A stretch of DNA of 64,000 bases. Origin: Leptotrichia sp. oral taxon 498. GTDB lineage: Bacteria; Fusobacteriota; Fusobacteriia; Fusobacteriales; Leptotrichiaceae. How positions within the stretch are numbered: position 1 is the stretch's first letter; each line of letters starts with the position of its first letter. Shown here in pieces: positions 45,021 through 53,228 of this stretch. The translations under genes and the position numbers were made by a program. Under the pieces are notes generated by a model, which did no database searches, was not told the DNA's origin, and saw only the letters and a program-made list of their open reading frames with translations. The DNA is taken from contig NZ_CP016753.1 of NCBI RefSeq assembly GCF_002240055.1, positions 682,001-746,000 on the forward strand, given 5' to 3'.

Positions 45021-46610
45021 ATGAAAAAAATTTTGTTACTTTTAAGTTTAGTTGCGTTTTTTATCGTTTCTTGCGGAAGTGGAAGCGGAGATAATGAGCT
45101 AATTTTAAATTTAAAAGAAGAAGGAAAATCTTATGACCCAGAATTAGCAAATGATTCAACAGGAGAATTTGTAGACTCTCTTGTGACAGAAACACTTACA
45201 AGACAGGCAAAAGATGGAAAATCATTGCCAGGGGTGGCAAAAACTTGGGAACACAATCAAGATTCAACAGTTTGGACATTCCATTTGAGAAACAACGCAA
45301 AATGGTCAAATGGAGATCCGATTACAGCGCAAAACTTTAAAGATGGTTGGGTAAGAGCACTAGATCCAAAAACTGCTTCAAAATATGCGGATAAATTATT
45401 TTACATAAAAAATGCAAAAGAATTTAATTCAGGAAAAATCAAAAATCCTGATGAATTAGGAATAAAAGTTGTGGATAACTACACTTTAGTAGTAACTTTA
45501 AATGATCCATTGCCATATTTTGACTCAATTGTGCGAATTCAAACTTATGCGCCGCTTAACAAAGCGTTTTACGACAGAGTTAAGGATAAATACATGACTA
45601 GTAAAGAAACTTCAATTTCATCAGGTGTTTATAAAATAAAAGAATGGACAAGAGATTCACAAATTGTCTTTGAAAAAAATGAAAATTACTGGAATAAAGA
45701 CAGCATAAAACTTGAAGGTGTAAAAGTTGTGTTTATAAACGATCCGAATGGAAGCTTGAACGCATTTAAAAATGATGAGATAGATTCGACAAATATTTCT
45801 ATTGAACAAGCTAAAGAATTTAAAGATGACAAGAGAAAAATACTTACAGATGATGGTTCTGTCTGGTATATGACTTACAATATGAAAAATAAAGTTCTTG
45901 CCAACAAAAAAATAAGACAGGCGTTGTCTCTTGCTGTGGACAGAGAAAAATTGGTGTCTGATGTGCTTAGTGGAACTGGAAAACCTGCTTATACATATAC
46001 TGCAAAAGGCGTTGGAATAATGGGAGTGCAAAAAGATTTTTCTGAAGAAGCTGGAAAAGTTTTTCCTGCATTTGATGCTGCAAAAGCGAAAAGTTTATTA
46101 GCTGAAGGATTAAAAGAGCTAAATTTACAAAAGTTGCCGACACTTGAAATGATTTTTAACGACAGTGGAAATAATAAAATAATTTCAGAATATATTCAAG
46201 ATCAGCTTCATAAAAATTTAGGTGTCGATATAAAAATACAAGCGATGACTTTTAGCGAAAGACTTTCTAGAATGGAACAGAGAAATTATGAAATTGCACT
46301 TGCCGGCTACAATGGCGATTTTAACGATGCAATCACTTATTTGGACAGATTTGTGACAAAAGATGGAAATAATTACTCAGATTACTCAAATCCAGAATAT
46401 GACAGATTGGTTAAATTTGTAAAATCTTCTGGAGATCAAAAAGCGAGAGTGGCTTCAATGATTCAAATGGAAAAAATTCTTGCTGATGATATGCCAGTTG
46501 GAATACTTTATTACAGACAGAATACAAAATTAGTTAATCCAAGAGTTCACGACATAGTATTTAGTCCAATTGGAAAAGATTATGTACTGGACTATACTTA
46601 TATTAAATAA
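45021..46610 (+). CDS. Oligopeptide-binding lipoprotein OppA, copy 1
   Basis: A 529-residue periplasmic substrate-binding lipoprotein. Residues 1-18 are the signal with lipobox (LSLVAFFIVSCGSG, lipidated Cys at 18). NLKEEGKSYDPELANDSTG opens the mature peptide-binding fold. WTFHLRNNAKWSNGDPITAQNFKDGW is the OppA/SBP5 signature, here in outline (AKWSNGDPITAQNFKDGW near residue 91). KIRQALSLAVDREKLV is the second motif. It lies 62 bp after oppF. A second, related gene follows, which suggests two ligand ranges for one permease. Confidence 0.92.
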   Translation: MKKILLLLSLVAFFIVSCGSGSGDNELILNLKEEGKSYDPELANDSTGEFVDSLVTETLTRQAKDGKSLPGVAKTWEHNQDSTVWTFHLRNNAKWSNGDPITAQNFKDGWVRALDPKTASKYADKLFYIKNAKEFNSGKIKNPDELGIKVVDNYTLVVTLNDPLPYFDSIVRIQTYAPLNKAFYDRVKDKYMTSKETSISSGVYKIKEWTRDSQIVFEKNENYWNKDSIKLEGVKVVFINDPNGSLNAFKNDEIDSTNISIEQAKEFKDDKRKILTDDGSVWYMTYNMKNKVLANKKIRQALSLAVDREKLVSDVLSGTGKPAYTYTAKGVGIMGVQKDFSEEAGKVFPAFDAAKAKSLLAEGLKELNLQKLPTLEMIFNDSGNNKIISEYIQDQLHKNLGVDIKIQAMTFSERLSRMEQRNYEIALAGYNGDFNDAITYLDRFVTKDGNNYSDYSNPEYDRLVKFVKSSGDQKARVASMIQMEKILADDMPVGILYYRQNTKLVNPRVHDIVFSPIGKDYVLDYTYIK

Positions 46611-46648
46611 ATTTTAAAAATAATAAAAAAGAAAGAGAGGATTTTTAG

Positions 46649-48232
46649 ATGAAAAAATTATTGTTGACATTGGCAATGTCGCTATTTTTACTATCTTGTG
46701 GAAATGGCGGGAATGACCAAAACACATTTTCTGTAAATATTGTAACGGAGCCAAGTTCGATTGACCCGCAAATCACAACTGACATTCCTGGAGGAACAGT
46801 CGATGAACTTATTTTAGAAGGATTGCTTCGAAAAGATAAAAATGGAAAATCAGTTGCAGGACTTGCAAAATCGTGGGAAAAATCAAAAGATGGATTAAAA
46901 TGGACATTTCACTTAAGAGATGGAATAAAATGGTCAAACGGAGATCCAGTAACCGCAAAAGACTTTAAAGCAGGATGGCTTCGTGCGCTAAATCCAGCAA
47001 CAGCGGCAAGTAACGCAAATATGTTATTTGTAATAAAAAATGGAGAAAAATATAACGCTAAAAAAGCGAGTGCCGAAGAAGTTGGAATTAAAGTGGTTGA
47101 TGACAAAACTTTGGAAGTTACATTGGAAGCACCAGTTTCATATTTTGATGATTTGGTAACATTTAAAGCATATATGCCTCTAAACGAAAAATATTATAAT
47201 CAAGTTAAAGACAAATATTTTTCAGAAGCTAAATATACAATAGCTGTAGGTCCTTACACTTTGGACGACTGGACACATAATTCAGAATTGAGATTGAAAA
47301 AGAATCCTAATTACTGGGATGCGGCAAATGTTAAGACAGAAAATGTAGTTTTAAAAATGATTGACAGTAATTCGTCTGTAAATGCTTTTAAAAATGATGA
47401 AGTTGATGTTACACCAGTTACATTTGAACAAGCTAAAGAATTTAATGGAAAACCTGAATTAGTGACAGCTAAAGATGGAGGAATTTATTATTTGTTATTT
47501 AATGTAAACGATCCAGCTTACAAAAATGTGAAAATCAGAAAAGCTATTTCAATGGCAATCAATAAAAATGATTTGTTGACTAAAGCACTTTCAAATTCTG
47601 AAAAAGCGACTAAGACTTTCACACCGCAAGGAATTGGACTTAACGGACTAAAAGGTGATTTTGCCAAAGAAGTTCCAACAGATCAGCCAAAATATGATGT
47701 GGCAGAAGCTAAAAAATTGTTAGCTGAAGGAATGAAAGAAGCAGGGATTTCTAAATTGCCAAATATAAAAATATTATTTAATGACAGTGGAAGCAGAAAA
47801 GCGATTGTGGAATATATTCAAGATAATTTAAAAACTAATTTAGGCGTTCAAGTTGATGCGGAAATGGTTACAAGTAAAGAGCGTGTAAACCGTACAAAAG
47901 AAAATAACTTTAACATTGCTCTAATGAACTGGACTGGAGATTTCTTAGATCCAATCACATATTTAGATTTATTTGAAAGTACAAATGCAAATAATCGTGG
48001 AAAATTTGTAAATTCAAGATATGACCAGCTTGTAAAAACTGTAAAATCGACAGACAATCCACAGACAAGAGTACCAGCGATGATAGAAATGGAAAAAATA
48101 ATTTCACAGGAAGCTCCAGTTGTAATTTTATTCCAAAAACAAAAACAATATTTAGTTAATCCAAGAGTTACTAATTTAGGATTTGTTTCAATTGGTGGAG
48201 AGTTCTTTATAAGAGATGTTGTATTAAAATAA
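46649..48232 (+). CDS. Oligopeptide-binding lipoprotein OppA, copy 2
   Basis: A 527-residue paralogue of the preceding protein, same fold and length. The signal KKLLLTLAMSLFLLSCGNGG has the lipidated Cys at 17. GIKWSNGDPVTAKDFKAGW and KIRKAISMAINKNDLL match the family's signatures. NSSVNAFKNDEVDVTPVTFEQAKEF aligns with the first copy's NGSLNAFKNDEIDSTNIS region. It is last in the opp operon, and its stop is 3 bp before the TTTTAAC flank of the miniature element at 48243. Confidence 0.92.
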   Translation: MKKLLLTLAMSLFLLSCGNGGNDQNTFSVNIVTEPSSIDPQITTDIPGGTVDELILEGLLRKDKNGKSVAGLAKSWEKSKDGLKWTFHLRDGIKWSNGDPVTAKDFKAGWLRALNPATAASNANMLFVIKNGEKYNAKKASAEEVGIKVVDDKTLEVTLEAPVSYFDDLVTFKAYMPLNEKYYNQVKDKYFSEAKYTIAVGPYTLDDWTHNSELRLKKNPNYWDAANVKTENVVLKMIDSNSSVNAFKNDEVDVTPVTFEQAKEFNGKPELVTAKDGGIYYLLFNVNDPAYKNVKIRKAISMAINKNDLLTKALSNSEKATKTFTPQGIGLNGLKGDFAKEVPTDQPKYDVAEAKKLLAEGMKEAGISKLPNIKILFNDSGSRKAIVEYIQDNLKTNLGVQVDAEMVTSKERVNRTKENNFNIALMNWTGDFLDPITYLDLFESTNANNRGKFVNSRYDQLVKTVKSTDNPQTRVPAMIEMEKIISQEAPVVILFQKQKQYLVNPRVTNLGFVSIGGEFFIRDVVLK

Positions 48233-48300
48233 GTGTTTTAACAATATTTAGCAAGAAGTCTCCTTCTTCTATAAGTGGGAGATGAATTGCAGAATATAGC

Positions 48301-48329
48301 TTGAAATAACAGCTCTTATATGGTATAAT
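48301..48329 (+). promoter_or_regulatory. Internal promoter of miniature element copy 2
   Basis: TTGAAA (48301-48306), a 17-bp spacer ending TGG, and TATAAT (48324-48329): a near-consensus, TG-extended promoter inside a non-coding element, directed at the conserved stem beginning at 48341. The predicted start is near 48336. Confidence 0.6.
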
Positions 48330-48335
48330 ATTCAT

Positions 48336-48437
48336 AGTCAGGGCAGGGACTGTCCGAAGAGCTTGGTAAATATATTTGGCTAGCAAAAACAGATACTTCC
48401 CAAGAAGCTCCCTCTTCTACAAGTGGGAGTAGTTCAC
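48336..48437 (+). ncRNA. Candidate omega-RNA-like structured RNA, copy 2
   Basis: Downstream of the internal promoter are a stem GGGCAG-gga-CTGTCC (48341-48355), the conserved stretch CGAAGAGCTTGGTAAATATA, the segment CAGATACTTCCCAAGAAG and the terminal hairpin ending at 48437. Against copy 1 the stem shows T-A changed to C-G and G-C to G-U, so pairing is kept. A TnpB-type guide would be the following bases, AAGATTGAAATACATCGTGT in this copy. A TnpB partner would have to be encoded elsewhere. Confidence 0.42.
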
Positions 48438-48481
48438 AAGATTGAAATACATCGTGTCAAAATAAAGAATCTAAAATAAAT

Positions 48482-48514
48482 AAAAAAGTCGGGAAAAATT
48501 TCTCGGCTTTTTTA
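48482..48514. terminator. Bidirectional terminator between the opp operon and cobK
   Basis: AAAAAAGTCGGGAAA and TTTCTCGGCTTTTTT form a stem with A- and T-runs at either side, between the convergent opp and cob operons. Confidence 0.7.
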
Positions 48515-49279
48515 AATATGATTTATAAGTTTATCAATGTCAGAATAAACATTTCTGTAGTTCACAAAAGGTCTTTTTAGCACTAAAACAACTGTTCCAA
48601 ATTCTTTACAGGCATCAATTTTCTCTTTTTCTCCGCCAGTTTTTCCACTCTCTTTTGTAATCAAAAAATCAATTTTAAAACTTTTAAGCATAGCTAAATT
48701 CAAATTTTTGTCAACAGGCCCTTGAATTGCAATTATATTTTTAGGTAAATATCCAAGATTTTCCGCCTTTTGAATGGAAGCAGTTGTTGGAAGTATCCGC
48801 ACAAAAAGATTATTTTTTTTACTCATAGCTTTTATTTCTTCTAGATTATTTGATCCAAGTGTACTCAAAATGTTTTTATTTTCATATTTTGAGATAAATT
48901 CATTCATTTGACTCAAAGTTTCAAATTTAAAGACGTTTTCATCTCCATAATCAAGCATTTCCCGCTCAAATCTCACATATTTAGTCCCAAGTTTTTTTGT
49001 AACTTTCAAAATGGAACGGCTCACATTTTCAGCATATGGATGACTTGCGTCAACGATGAGATTTATATTTTTTTTGGTGATGACTTTTTCCATTTGTTCT
49101 TCGTCCAATTTTTTACAAATAACTTGAATATTTTTTTTGCTATCCAAAGTATATTTTTTCAAAAGTTCTCCGCCGTAGGAAGTGGCAGTACTAACAAGAA
49201 TATCCTTTTTATTTTTCACACTGACAAGTTTTTCCAAAATATCTCTTCCGTCTTTCGTTCCGCCAATTATCCAAATCAT
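48512..49279 (-). CDS. cobK: Precorrin-6A (cobalt-precorrin-6A) reductase CobK/CbiJ
   Basis: A 255-residue NAD(P)H-dependent reductase of the corrin ring in cobalamin synthesis. It starts IWIIGGTKDGRDILEKL, the family's nucleotide loop. LIVDASHPYAENVS (near residue 73) and RFEREMLDYGD near 101 are conserved, and TKESGKTGGEKEKIDAC near the end is the CobK C-terminal signature. It is the last gene of the leftward gmhB-hemL-cobT-cobC-cobK operon. The rest of the corrin pathway is not in the window. Confidence 0.88.
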   Translation of the reverse strand: MIWIIGGTKDGRDILEKLVSVKNKKDILVSTATSYGGELLKKYTLDSKKNIQVICKKLDEEQMEKVITKKNINLIVDASHPYAENVSRSILKVTKKLGTKYVRFEREMLDYGDENVFKFETLSQMNEFISKYENKNILSTLGSNNLEEIKAMSKKNNLFVRILPTTASIQKAENLGYLPKNIIAIQGPVDKNLNLAMLKSFKIDFLITKESGKTGGEKEKIDACKEFGTVVLVLKRPFVNYRNVYSDIDKLINHI

Positions 49280-49332
49280 ATTTCTCTCTTTCCAAAATTT
49301 TTTATTTATTTTACTATAATTCTTAAATAATT

Positions 49333-49947
49333 CTATTGAAAAAATTTACCATTTTCAAAATAAAATATTCGACATTCTCCATTTCCAATAAGTTTTCTCT
49401 CATCTAAATCGTCTGCTTCCCTGTTTTCAATATAGTTAAAGAAAAGCTCTAAAACAGTTCCGTGTGTGACAATCAAAATATTTCCGCTTTCGTGAGCTTT
49501 CACGATTTTATCAAGTCCTTGTAAAAATCTAGCTAGTCCATCTTTCAACTCTTCTCCGCCAACATTTGTCGCACAGTAATTTTTTACATCATAAAAATAG
49601 TTGTGAGCTTCCTGCGGAGAAAAATCAAAAATCTCGATAAAAGTCATCCCTTGCCATTTCCCAAAATAAATTTCATTAAGCTCGGGAATTTCTTGAAGTT
49701 CTGGTTTCTCATTTTTATTATCTTCCAAAATAATTTTTGCAGTTTCAACCGTTCTTCCCATTTGACTAGTATAAACAGCATTAAATTTAACATCTTCCAA
49801 TTCTTTCGCAGTTTTCTTAACTTTTTCAATCCCTTCTTCTGTAAGTGGCGAATTCATCTGTCCCTGAAATTTTTCCAGGACATTCCATTCAGTTTGTCCA
49901 TGTCTTACAATGTATAATTTTAATTTATTTTCTTTAATTTCTTTCAT
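49333..49947 (-). CDS. cobC: Histidine phosphatase family protein, probable alpha-ribazole phosphatase
   Basis: A 204-residue phosphoglycerate mutase-like phosphatase. LYIVRHGQTEWNVLEKFQGQ (near residues 12-31) holds the phosphorylated His in RHG. YTSQMGRTVETAKII is the second motif, and ILIVTHGTVLELFF holds the second catalytic His. In the cobalamin operon, next to cobT, alpha-ribazole-5'-phosphate phosphatase is the likely activity, since that enzyme acts on the product of CobT. Sequence alone cannot separate it from GpmB-like enzymes. The 179-bp gap upstream is nearly all poly-T/poly-A tracts. Confidence 0.75.
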   Translation of the reverse strand: MKEIKENKLKLYIVRHGQTEWNVLEKFQGQMNSPLTEEGIEKVKKTAKELEDVKFNAVYTSQMGRTVETAKIILEDNKNEKPELQEIPELNEIYFGKWQGMTFIEIFDFSPQEAHNYFYDVKNYCATNVGGEELKDGLARFLQGLDKIVKAHESGNILIVTHGTVLELFFNYIENREADDLDERKLIGNGECRIFYFENGKFFQ

Positions 49948-50126
49948 TTTTTATTTTTTTTTCCTTTCTCTTTTTCTTTCGTTTCTTTAATTTCTTTAAG
50001 TTATTTCTTTTCTTTCTTTTATATATATTTTTTTAAAATTTATTTCTTTTTTTTTTTAAATTTTAATTTTTAAATTTTAAATTCTTATATTTTATTTTTT
50101 TAATTAAGTCAATTGAGTTAAGTTAA

Positions 50127-51176
50127 TCAAACATCTGGATAAGTTCTCACATCTTCAGTTATTCTACAAGCCGCTTCTATGATTGGAAACATCATAATAG
50201 CTCCAGTTCCTTCGCCAAGCTTCATATTCATCAGAAGTGGCGCGGTTAAATTAAGCTCACTCATAATATATTTCATCCCTGGCTCACAGCTCAAGTGCGA
50301 ACCAATCATATAGTCACGAGCATTCGGACATAATTTTTGTGCAATTAATGCCGCAACAGCTGAGATAAAGCCGTCTATGACAACAGGAACGCCATTTTTA
50401 GCGCAACCTAAAAAAGTTCCAGACATTCCTGCAATATCCAGTCCGCCAACTTTGGAAAGCATGTCAATCGGATCTTTTTTATCAATTTTTTTAGTCGAAA
50501 TCGCTCTTTTTATAACTTCTTTTTTATGTTCCAAAGTCTTTTTATTAATTCCGCTTCCAAATCCAACAATATCGTCCAGCGGCAAATCTGAAAAAACTTT
50601 TAAAATAGCGCCGCTCGTCGAAGTATTTCCAATTCCCATTTCTCCAGTCGCAAAAAGATTATAACCTTTTTTCACAAATTCGTCCACCATTTTTATTCCA
50701 ATTTCAATGGCGGATACAGCGGTTTCATAACTCATAGCAGCTTCGTCTGCAATATTATTCGTCCCAAATGGCATAAGTTTTTTGTCAATAATTCCTTTAA
50801 AATCAAATTTTTTTGAATTGCTTGAACTTTCATCAATTCCCAAGTCGACTACTTTTACATCAGCACCAAAACTTTTTGCCAGAGAATTTATCGAAGAAGT
50901 GCCGTTTAACATCGCTTCTACGACATATTGAGTTATAACTCTTTTGGATTTGCTTACTTTTTCACGCTCTACACCATTGTCAGCCGCCATAACGAGTACC
51001 ATTTTTTTCTTAGGTTGATAATTTTGCTGCATTCCTTCTAGTTTTATTGCCAAATCTTCAATAATTCCAAGTCCTTTCGGAGTTTTTAGCAAAGAATCAA
51101 GTTTTTTTTCTTTTTCTTCCATCCGCTGTCTATTCGCCATTTCAATTTGAGTCAAAGTTTTTTTCAAAATCTCCAT
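50127..51176 (-). CDS. cobT: Nicotinate-nucleotide--dimethylbenzimidazole phosphoribosyltransferase
   Basis: A 349-residue enzyme that activates the lower ligand base of cobalamin by transfer to nicotinate mononucleotide. LLKTPKGLGIIEDLAIKLEG near residue 30 is the family's base-binding region. VLVMAADNGVEREKVS, NLFATGEMGIGNTSTSGAIL, and the C-terminal FPIIEAACRITEDVRTY with the catalytic Glu are all present. Length matches CobT/CobU (about 350). It lies between hemL and cobC. Confidence 0.94.
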   Translation of the reverse strand: MEILKKTLTQIEMANRQRMEEKEKKLDSLLKTPKGLGIIEDLAIKLEGMQQNYQPKKKMVLVMAADNGVEREKVSKSKRVITQYVVEAMLNGTSSINSLAKSFGADVKVVDLGIDESSSNSKKFDFKGIIDKKLMPFGTNNIADEAAMSYETAVSAIEIGIKMVDEFVKKGYNLFATGEMGIGNTSTSGAILKVFSDLPLDDIVGFGSGINKKTLEHKKEVIKRAISTKKIDKKDPIDMLSKVGGLDIAGMSGTFLGCAKNGVPVVIDGFISAVAALIAQKLCPNARDYMIGSHLSCEPGMKYIMSELNLTAPLLMNMKLGEGTGAIMMFPIIEAACRITEDVRTYPDV

Positions 51177-51197
51177 TTTTCTCCTAAATTTTTACTT

Positions 51198-52496
51198 TTA
51201 CAAACTATTTTTTATTTTCTCAAATGCTTTTTTCAACGCAAAATAAAATTTTTCATAATCTTCGTCGGAATGAACATAGGAAATGAAATGAGCTTCATAT
51301 TTTGACGGCGGCACAATAATCCCATTTTCTAACATTGTGTCAAAATAAATGGCAAACATTTCATCACTTGTGTCAATTGCATCTTCCAGATTTTCTATTT
51401 TATCCTTTGCAAAAAAGATTGTAAATAAGCTATTAACATAGTTCACAGTCGCAGGAATTTCATATTTTTGAATTAAGTTTTCTATTTTAGAAACCAGTTC
51501 TTTCGTTCTTTTCTCCAAAGTCTTGTAAATTTCAGGATTTTCTTTCAAAATGGAAATCGTTTTAATTCCAGCGGCGACAGAAACTGGATTTCCAGAAAGA
51601 GTTCCAGCGTGATAAACATTTCCAACTGGTGAAATCGAATCCATAATTTCTTTTTTTCCACCGAATGCACCAACTGGATATCCGCCGCCAATGATTTTCC
51701 CAAGAGTGACCAAATCTGGCTGTATTCCAAACACTTCACAAGCGCCACCAAGCGAAATTCTAAATCCTGTAATAACTTCGTCAAAAATTAGAACAATATT
51801 TTTTTTACGAGTAATTTCTCGCAAAAATTCCAAGAATTCTTTTGAAGTCTCAATAACTCCCATATTTGCTGGAATAGGTTCAACAATGACACAGGCGATG
51901 TCATTTTCATCTTCAATAATTTTGTTCGTTTTTTCAAAATCTCCAAATGGAGCAGTTATTGTGTCTTTGGTTACGGCTTCAGTAATTCCGTTGCTGTCCT
52001 GATGCTCAAAAGTAAGAAGTCCAGACCCCGCTTTTACAAGCAGTGAATCCGAATGCCCGTGATAACATCCTTCAAATTTCAAAATTTTATTCTTTTTTGT
52101 AAATGCCCTGGCAAGTCTCACAGCCGCCATCGTAGCTTCAGTCCCAGAAGTTGTAAGCCTAATTTTTTCAATCGCAGGAAAACATTCTTTTACAAGTTCT
52201 GCCAATACAACTTCTTTTTTTGTCGGAAGCCCAAAAGATGTCCCTTTTTCCATCTCGGATTTCACAACTTCAAGAACTTCAGGGTAATTATGCCCAAGTA
52301 TCATAGGTCCCCAAGATCCAATCATATCAATATATTCATTCCCATCTTCATCAAAAAGTTTGCTTCCTTTTGCACTTTCAATAAAAATGGGATAGTCTTT
52401 TTTTACGGACTGAAAAGCTCTGACTGGACTATTTACACCACCTGGAATAGATTTTTTTGCTTCTTCAAAAATTTCTTTAGATTTATTTGTATTCAT
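51198..52496 (-). CDS. hemL: Glutamate-1-semialdehyde 2,1-aminomutase
   Basis: A 432-residue PLP enzyme that converts glutamate-1-semialdehyde to 5-aminolevulinate, the first tetrapyrrole intermediate. SIPGGVNSPVRAFQSV (near residue 16) is the family start. RLTTSGTEATMAAVRLARAFT, CYHGHSDSLLVKAGSG and the PLP-binding Lys in VTLGKIIGGGYPVGAFGG (near 264) are clear. VYHAGTLSGNPVSVAAG follows. The gene overlaps gmhB by 4 bp (ATGA). In this operon it would feed corrin synthesis. No hemA or hemB is in the window. Confidence 0.96.
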   Translation of the reverse strand: MNTNKSKEIFEEAKKSIPGGVNSPVRAFQSVKKDYPIFIESAKGSKLFDEDGNEYIDMIGSWGPMILGHNYPEVLEVVKSEMEKGTSFGLPTKKEVVLAELVKECFPAIEKIRLTTSGTEATMAAVRLARAFTKKNKILKFEGCYHGHSDSLLVKAGSGLLTFEHQDSNGITEAVTKDTITAPFGDFEKTNKIIEDENDIACVIVEPIPANMGVIETSKEFLEFLREITRKKNIVLIFDEVITGFRISLGGACEVFGIQPDLVTLGKIIGGGYPVGAFGGKKEIMDSISPVGNVYHAGTLSGNPVSVAAGIKTISILKENPEIYKTLEKRTKELVSKIENLIQKYEIPATVNYVNSLFTIFFAKDKIENLEDAIDTSDEMFAIYFDTMLENGIIVPPSKYEAHFISYVHSDEDYEKFYFALKKAFEKIKNSL

Positions 52497-53062
52497 TGAT
52501 TTTCTCCTTCTTCAATTAAGTTGGCAAATTCCAAAATGTCGTTCACAACAATGGAATCTAAGCCATTTTCTTTAAGTTTTGAAATGTTTTTAACTCCATA
52601 TCCAGTTTTGACGAGGACGGTTTTCATTCCTAGTTTTTTTGCAGGAATCAAATCTGTCACTCTGTCGCCAATCATAAAAGAGTTTTTTTCATCTATTTCA
52701 AATTCTTTTATTGCCAACTCAAAATTTTTCGTATTTGGTTTCCGACATTCGCAATTTTTTTTGTATTTCCCAATCCCATCAGGATGATGCGGACAAAAAT
52801 ACGACTTTTCAATTTTAATTCCCTTTTTTCGCAAATCTTCTTCAATAAATTTTTGCAATTTAAAATAATCTTCTTCGCTGTAAAATCCTTTAGCAATCCC
52901 AGCCTGATTGGTAATAATGACAAATTTATAACCCAAATCTCTCAATTTTGCTAGCCCAGAGACAACATTTTTTTCATATTCAAATTCTTCAATTCTATGC
53001 AAATAATTTTTTTCAACATTAATCACGCCATCTCTGTCGAGCAAAATAAATTTATTTTTCAT
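52493..53062 (-). CDS. gmhB: D-glycero-D-manno-heptose 1,7-bisphosphate 7-phosphatase GmhB
   Basis: A 189-residue HAD phosphatase of ADP-heptose synthesis. FILLDRDGVINVEKN (5-19) has the DxD nucleophile pair, and FVIITNQAGIAKGFYSEED is the second motif. CPHHPDGIGKYKKNCECRKPNT in outline (Cys-x-His ... Cys-x-Cys) is the zinc loop typical of GmhB. MIGDRVTDLIPAKKLGM holds the final Asp. It is the first gene of a cobalamin operon, which is unexpected, but fits the heptosyltransferase genes elsewhere in the window. Confidence 0.93.
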   Translation of the reverse strand: MKNKFILLDRDGVINVEKNYLHRIEEFEYEKNVVSGLAKLRDLGYKFVIITNQAGIAKGFYSEEDYFKLQKFIEEDLRKKGIKIEKSYFCPHHPDGIGKYKKNCECRKPNTKNFELAIKEFEIDEKNSFMIGDRVTDLIPAKKLGMKTVLVKTGYGVKNISKLKENGLDSIVVNDILEFANLIEEGENQ

Positions 53063-53160
53063 ATTTTTTTTAAAACTCCTTCCTTTTCACAAACAATTAT
53101 GCTTACACAAATTATATAGAAATTACTTCCAAAAATCAATAAATTCTTTTTACATTTCAG

Positions 53161-53189
53161 TTGAATTATGCTCTAATTTGTGCTATACT
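53161..53189 (+). promoter_or_regulatory. Promoter of the polysaccharide operon
   Basis: TTGAAT (53161-53166), a 17-bp spacer and TATACT (53184-53189), 40 bp before the sugar transferase gene. Confidence 0.65.
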
Positions 53190-53228
53190 TTTTACTGAGA
53201 AACTAAGAAGTTTTTAAGGGAAAAAGAT

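Larger units (their letters stand above)
48243..48437 (+). mobile_element. IS200/IS605-like miniature element (copy 2), no transposase
   Basis: A 195-bp non-coding element directly after TTTTAAC (48236-48242). It begins near GCAAGAAGTCTCC with a left hairpin CTCCttCTT-ctat-AAGtgGGAG (about 48261-48282) and ends with CTCCCTCTT-ctac-AAGTGGGAG (48408-48429) and TAGTTCAC. The region from 48337 on closely matches copy 1, while the part between left hairpin and internal promoter differs. No protein-coding sequence is present. It lies between oppA copy 2 and the terminator at 48482. Confidence 0.75.

Noticed and set aside
40666-48437. CRISPR array or ordinary REP repeat as an explanation for the two similar 190-bp elements
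   Set aside because: There are no short regular repeat-spacer units; the copies are single, far apart, have paired end hairpins and a fixed TTTTAAC flank.
49948-50126. Regulatory RNA in the poly-T/poly-A gap between cobT and cobC
   Set aside because: The stretch is low-complexity with no stable pairing that I could find.
53063-53228. Cobalamin riboswitch upstream of the gmhB-hemL-cob operon
   Set aside because: The 166-bp gap is short, AT-rich and shows no B12-box-like sequence; it also has the divergent promoter of the glycan operon.
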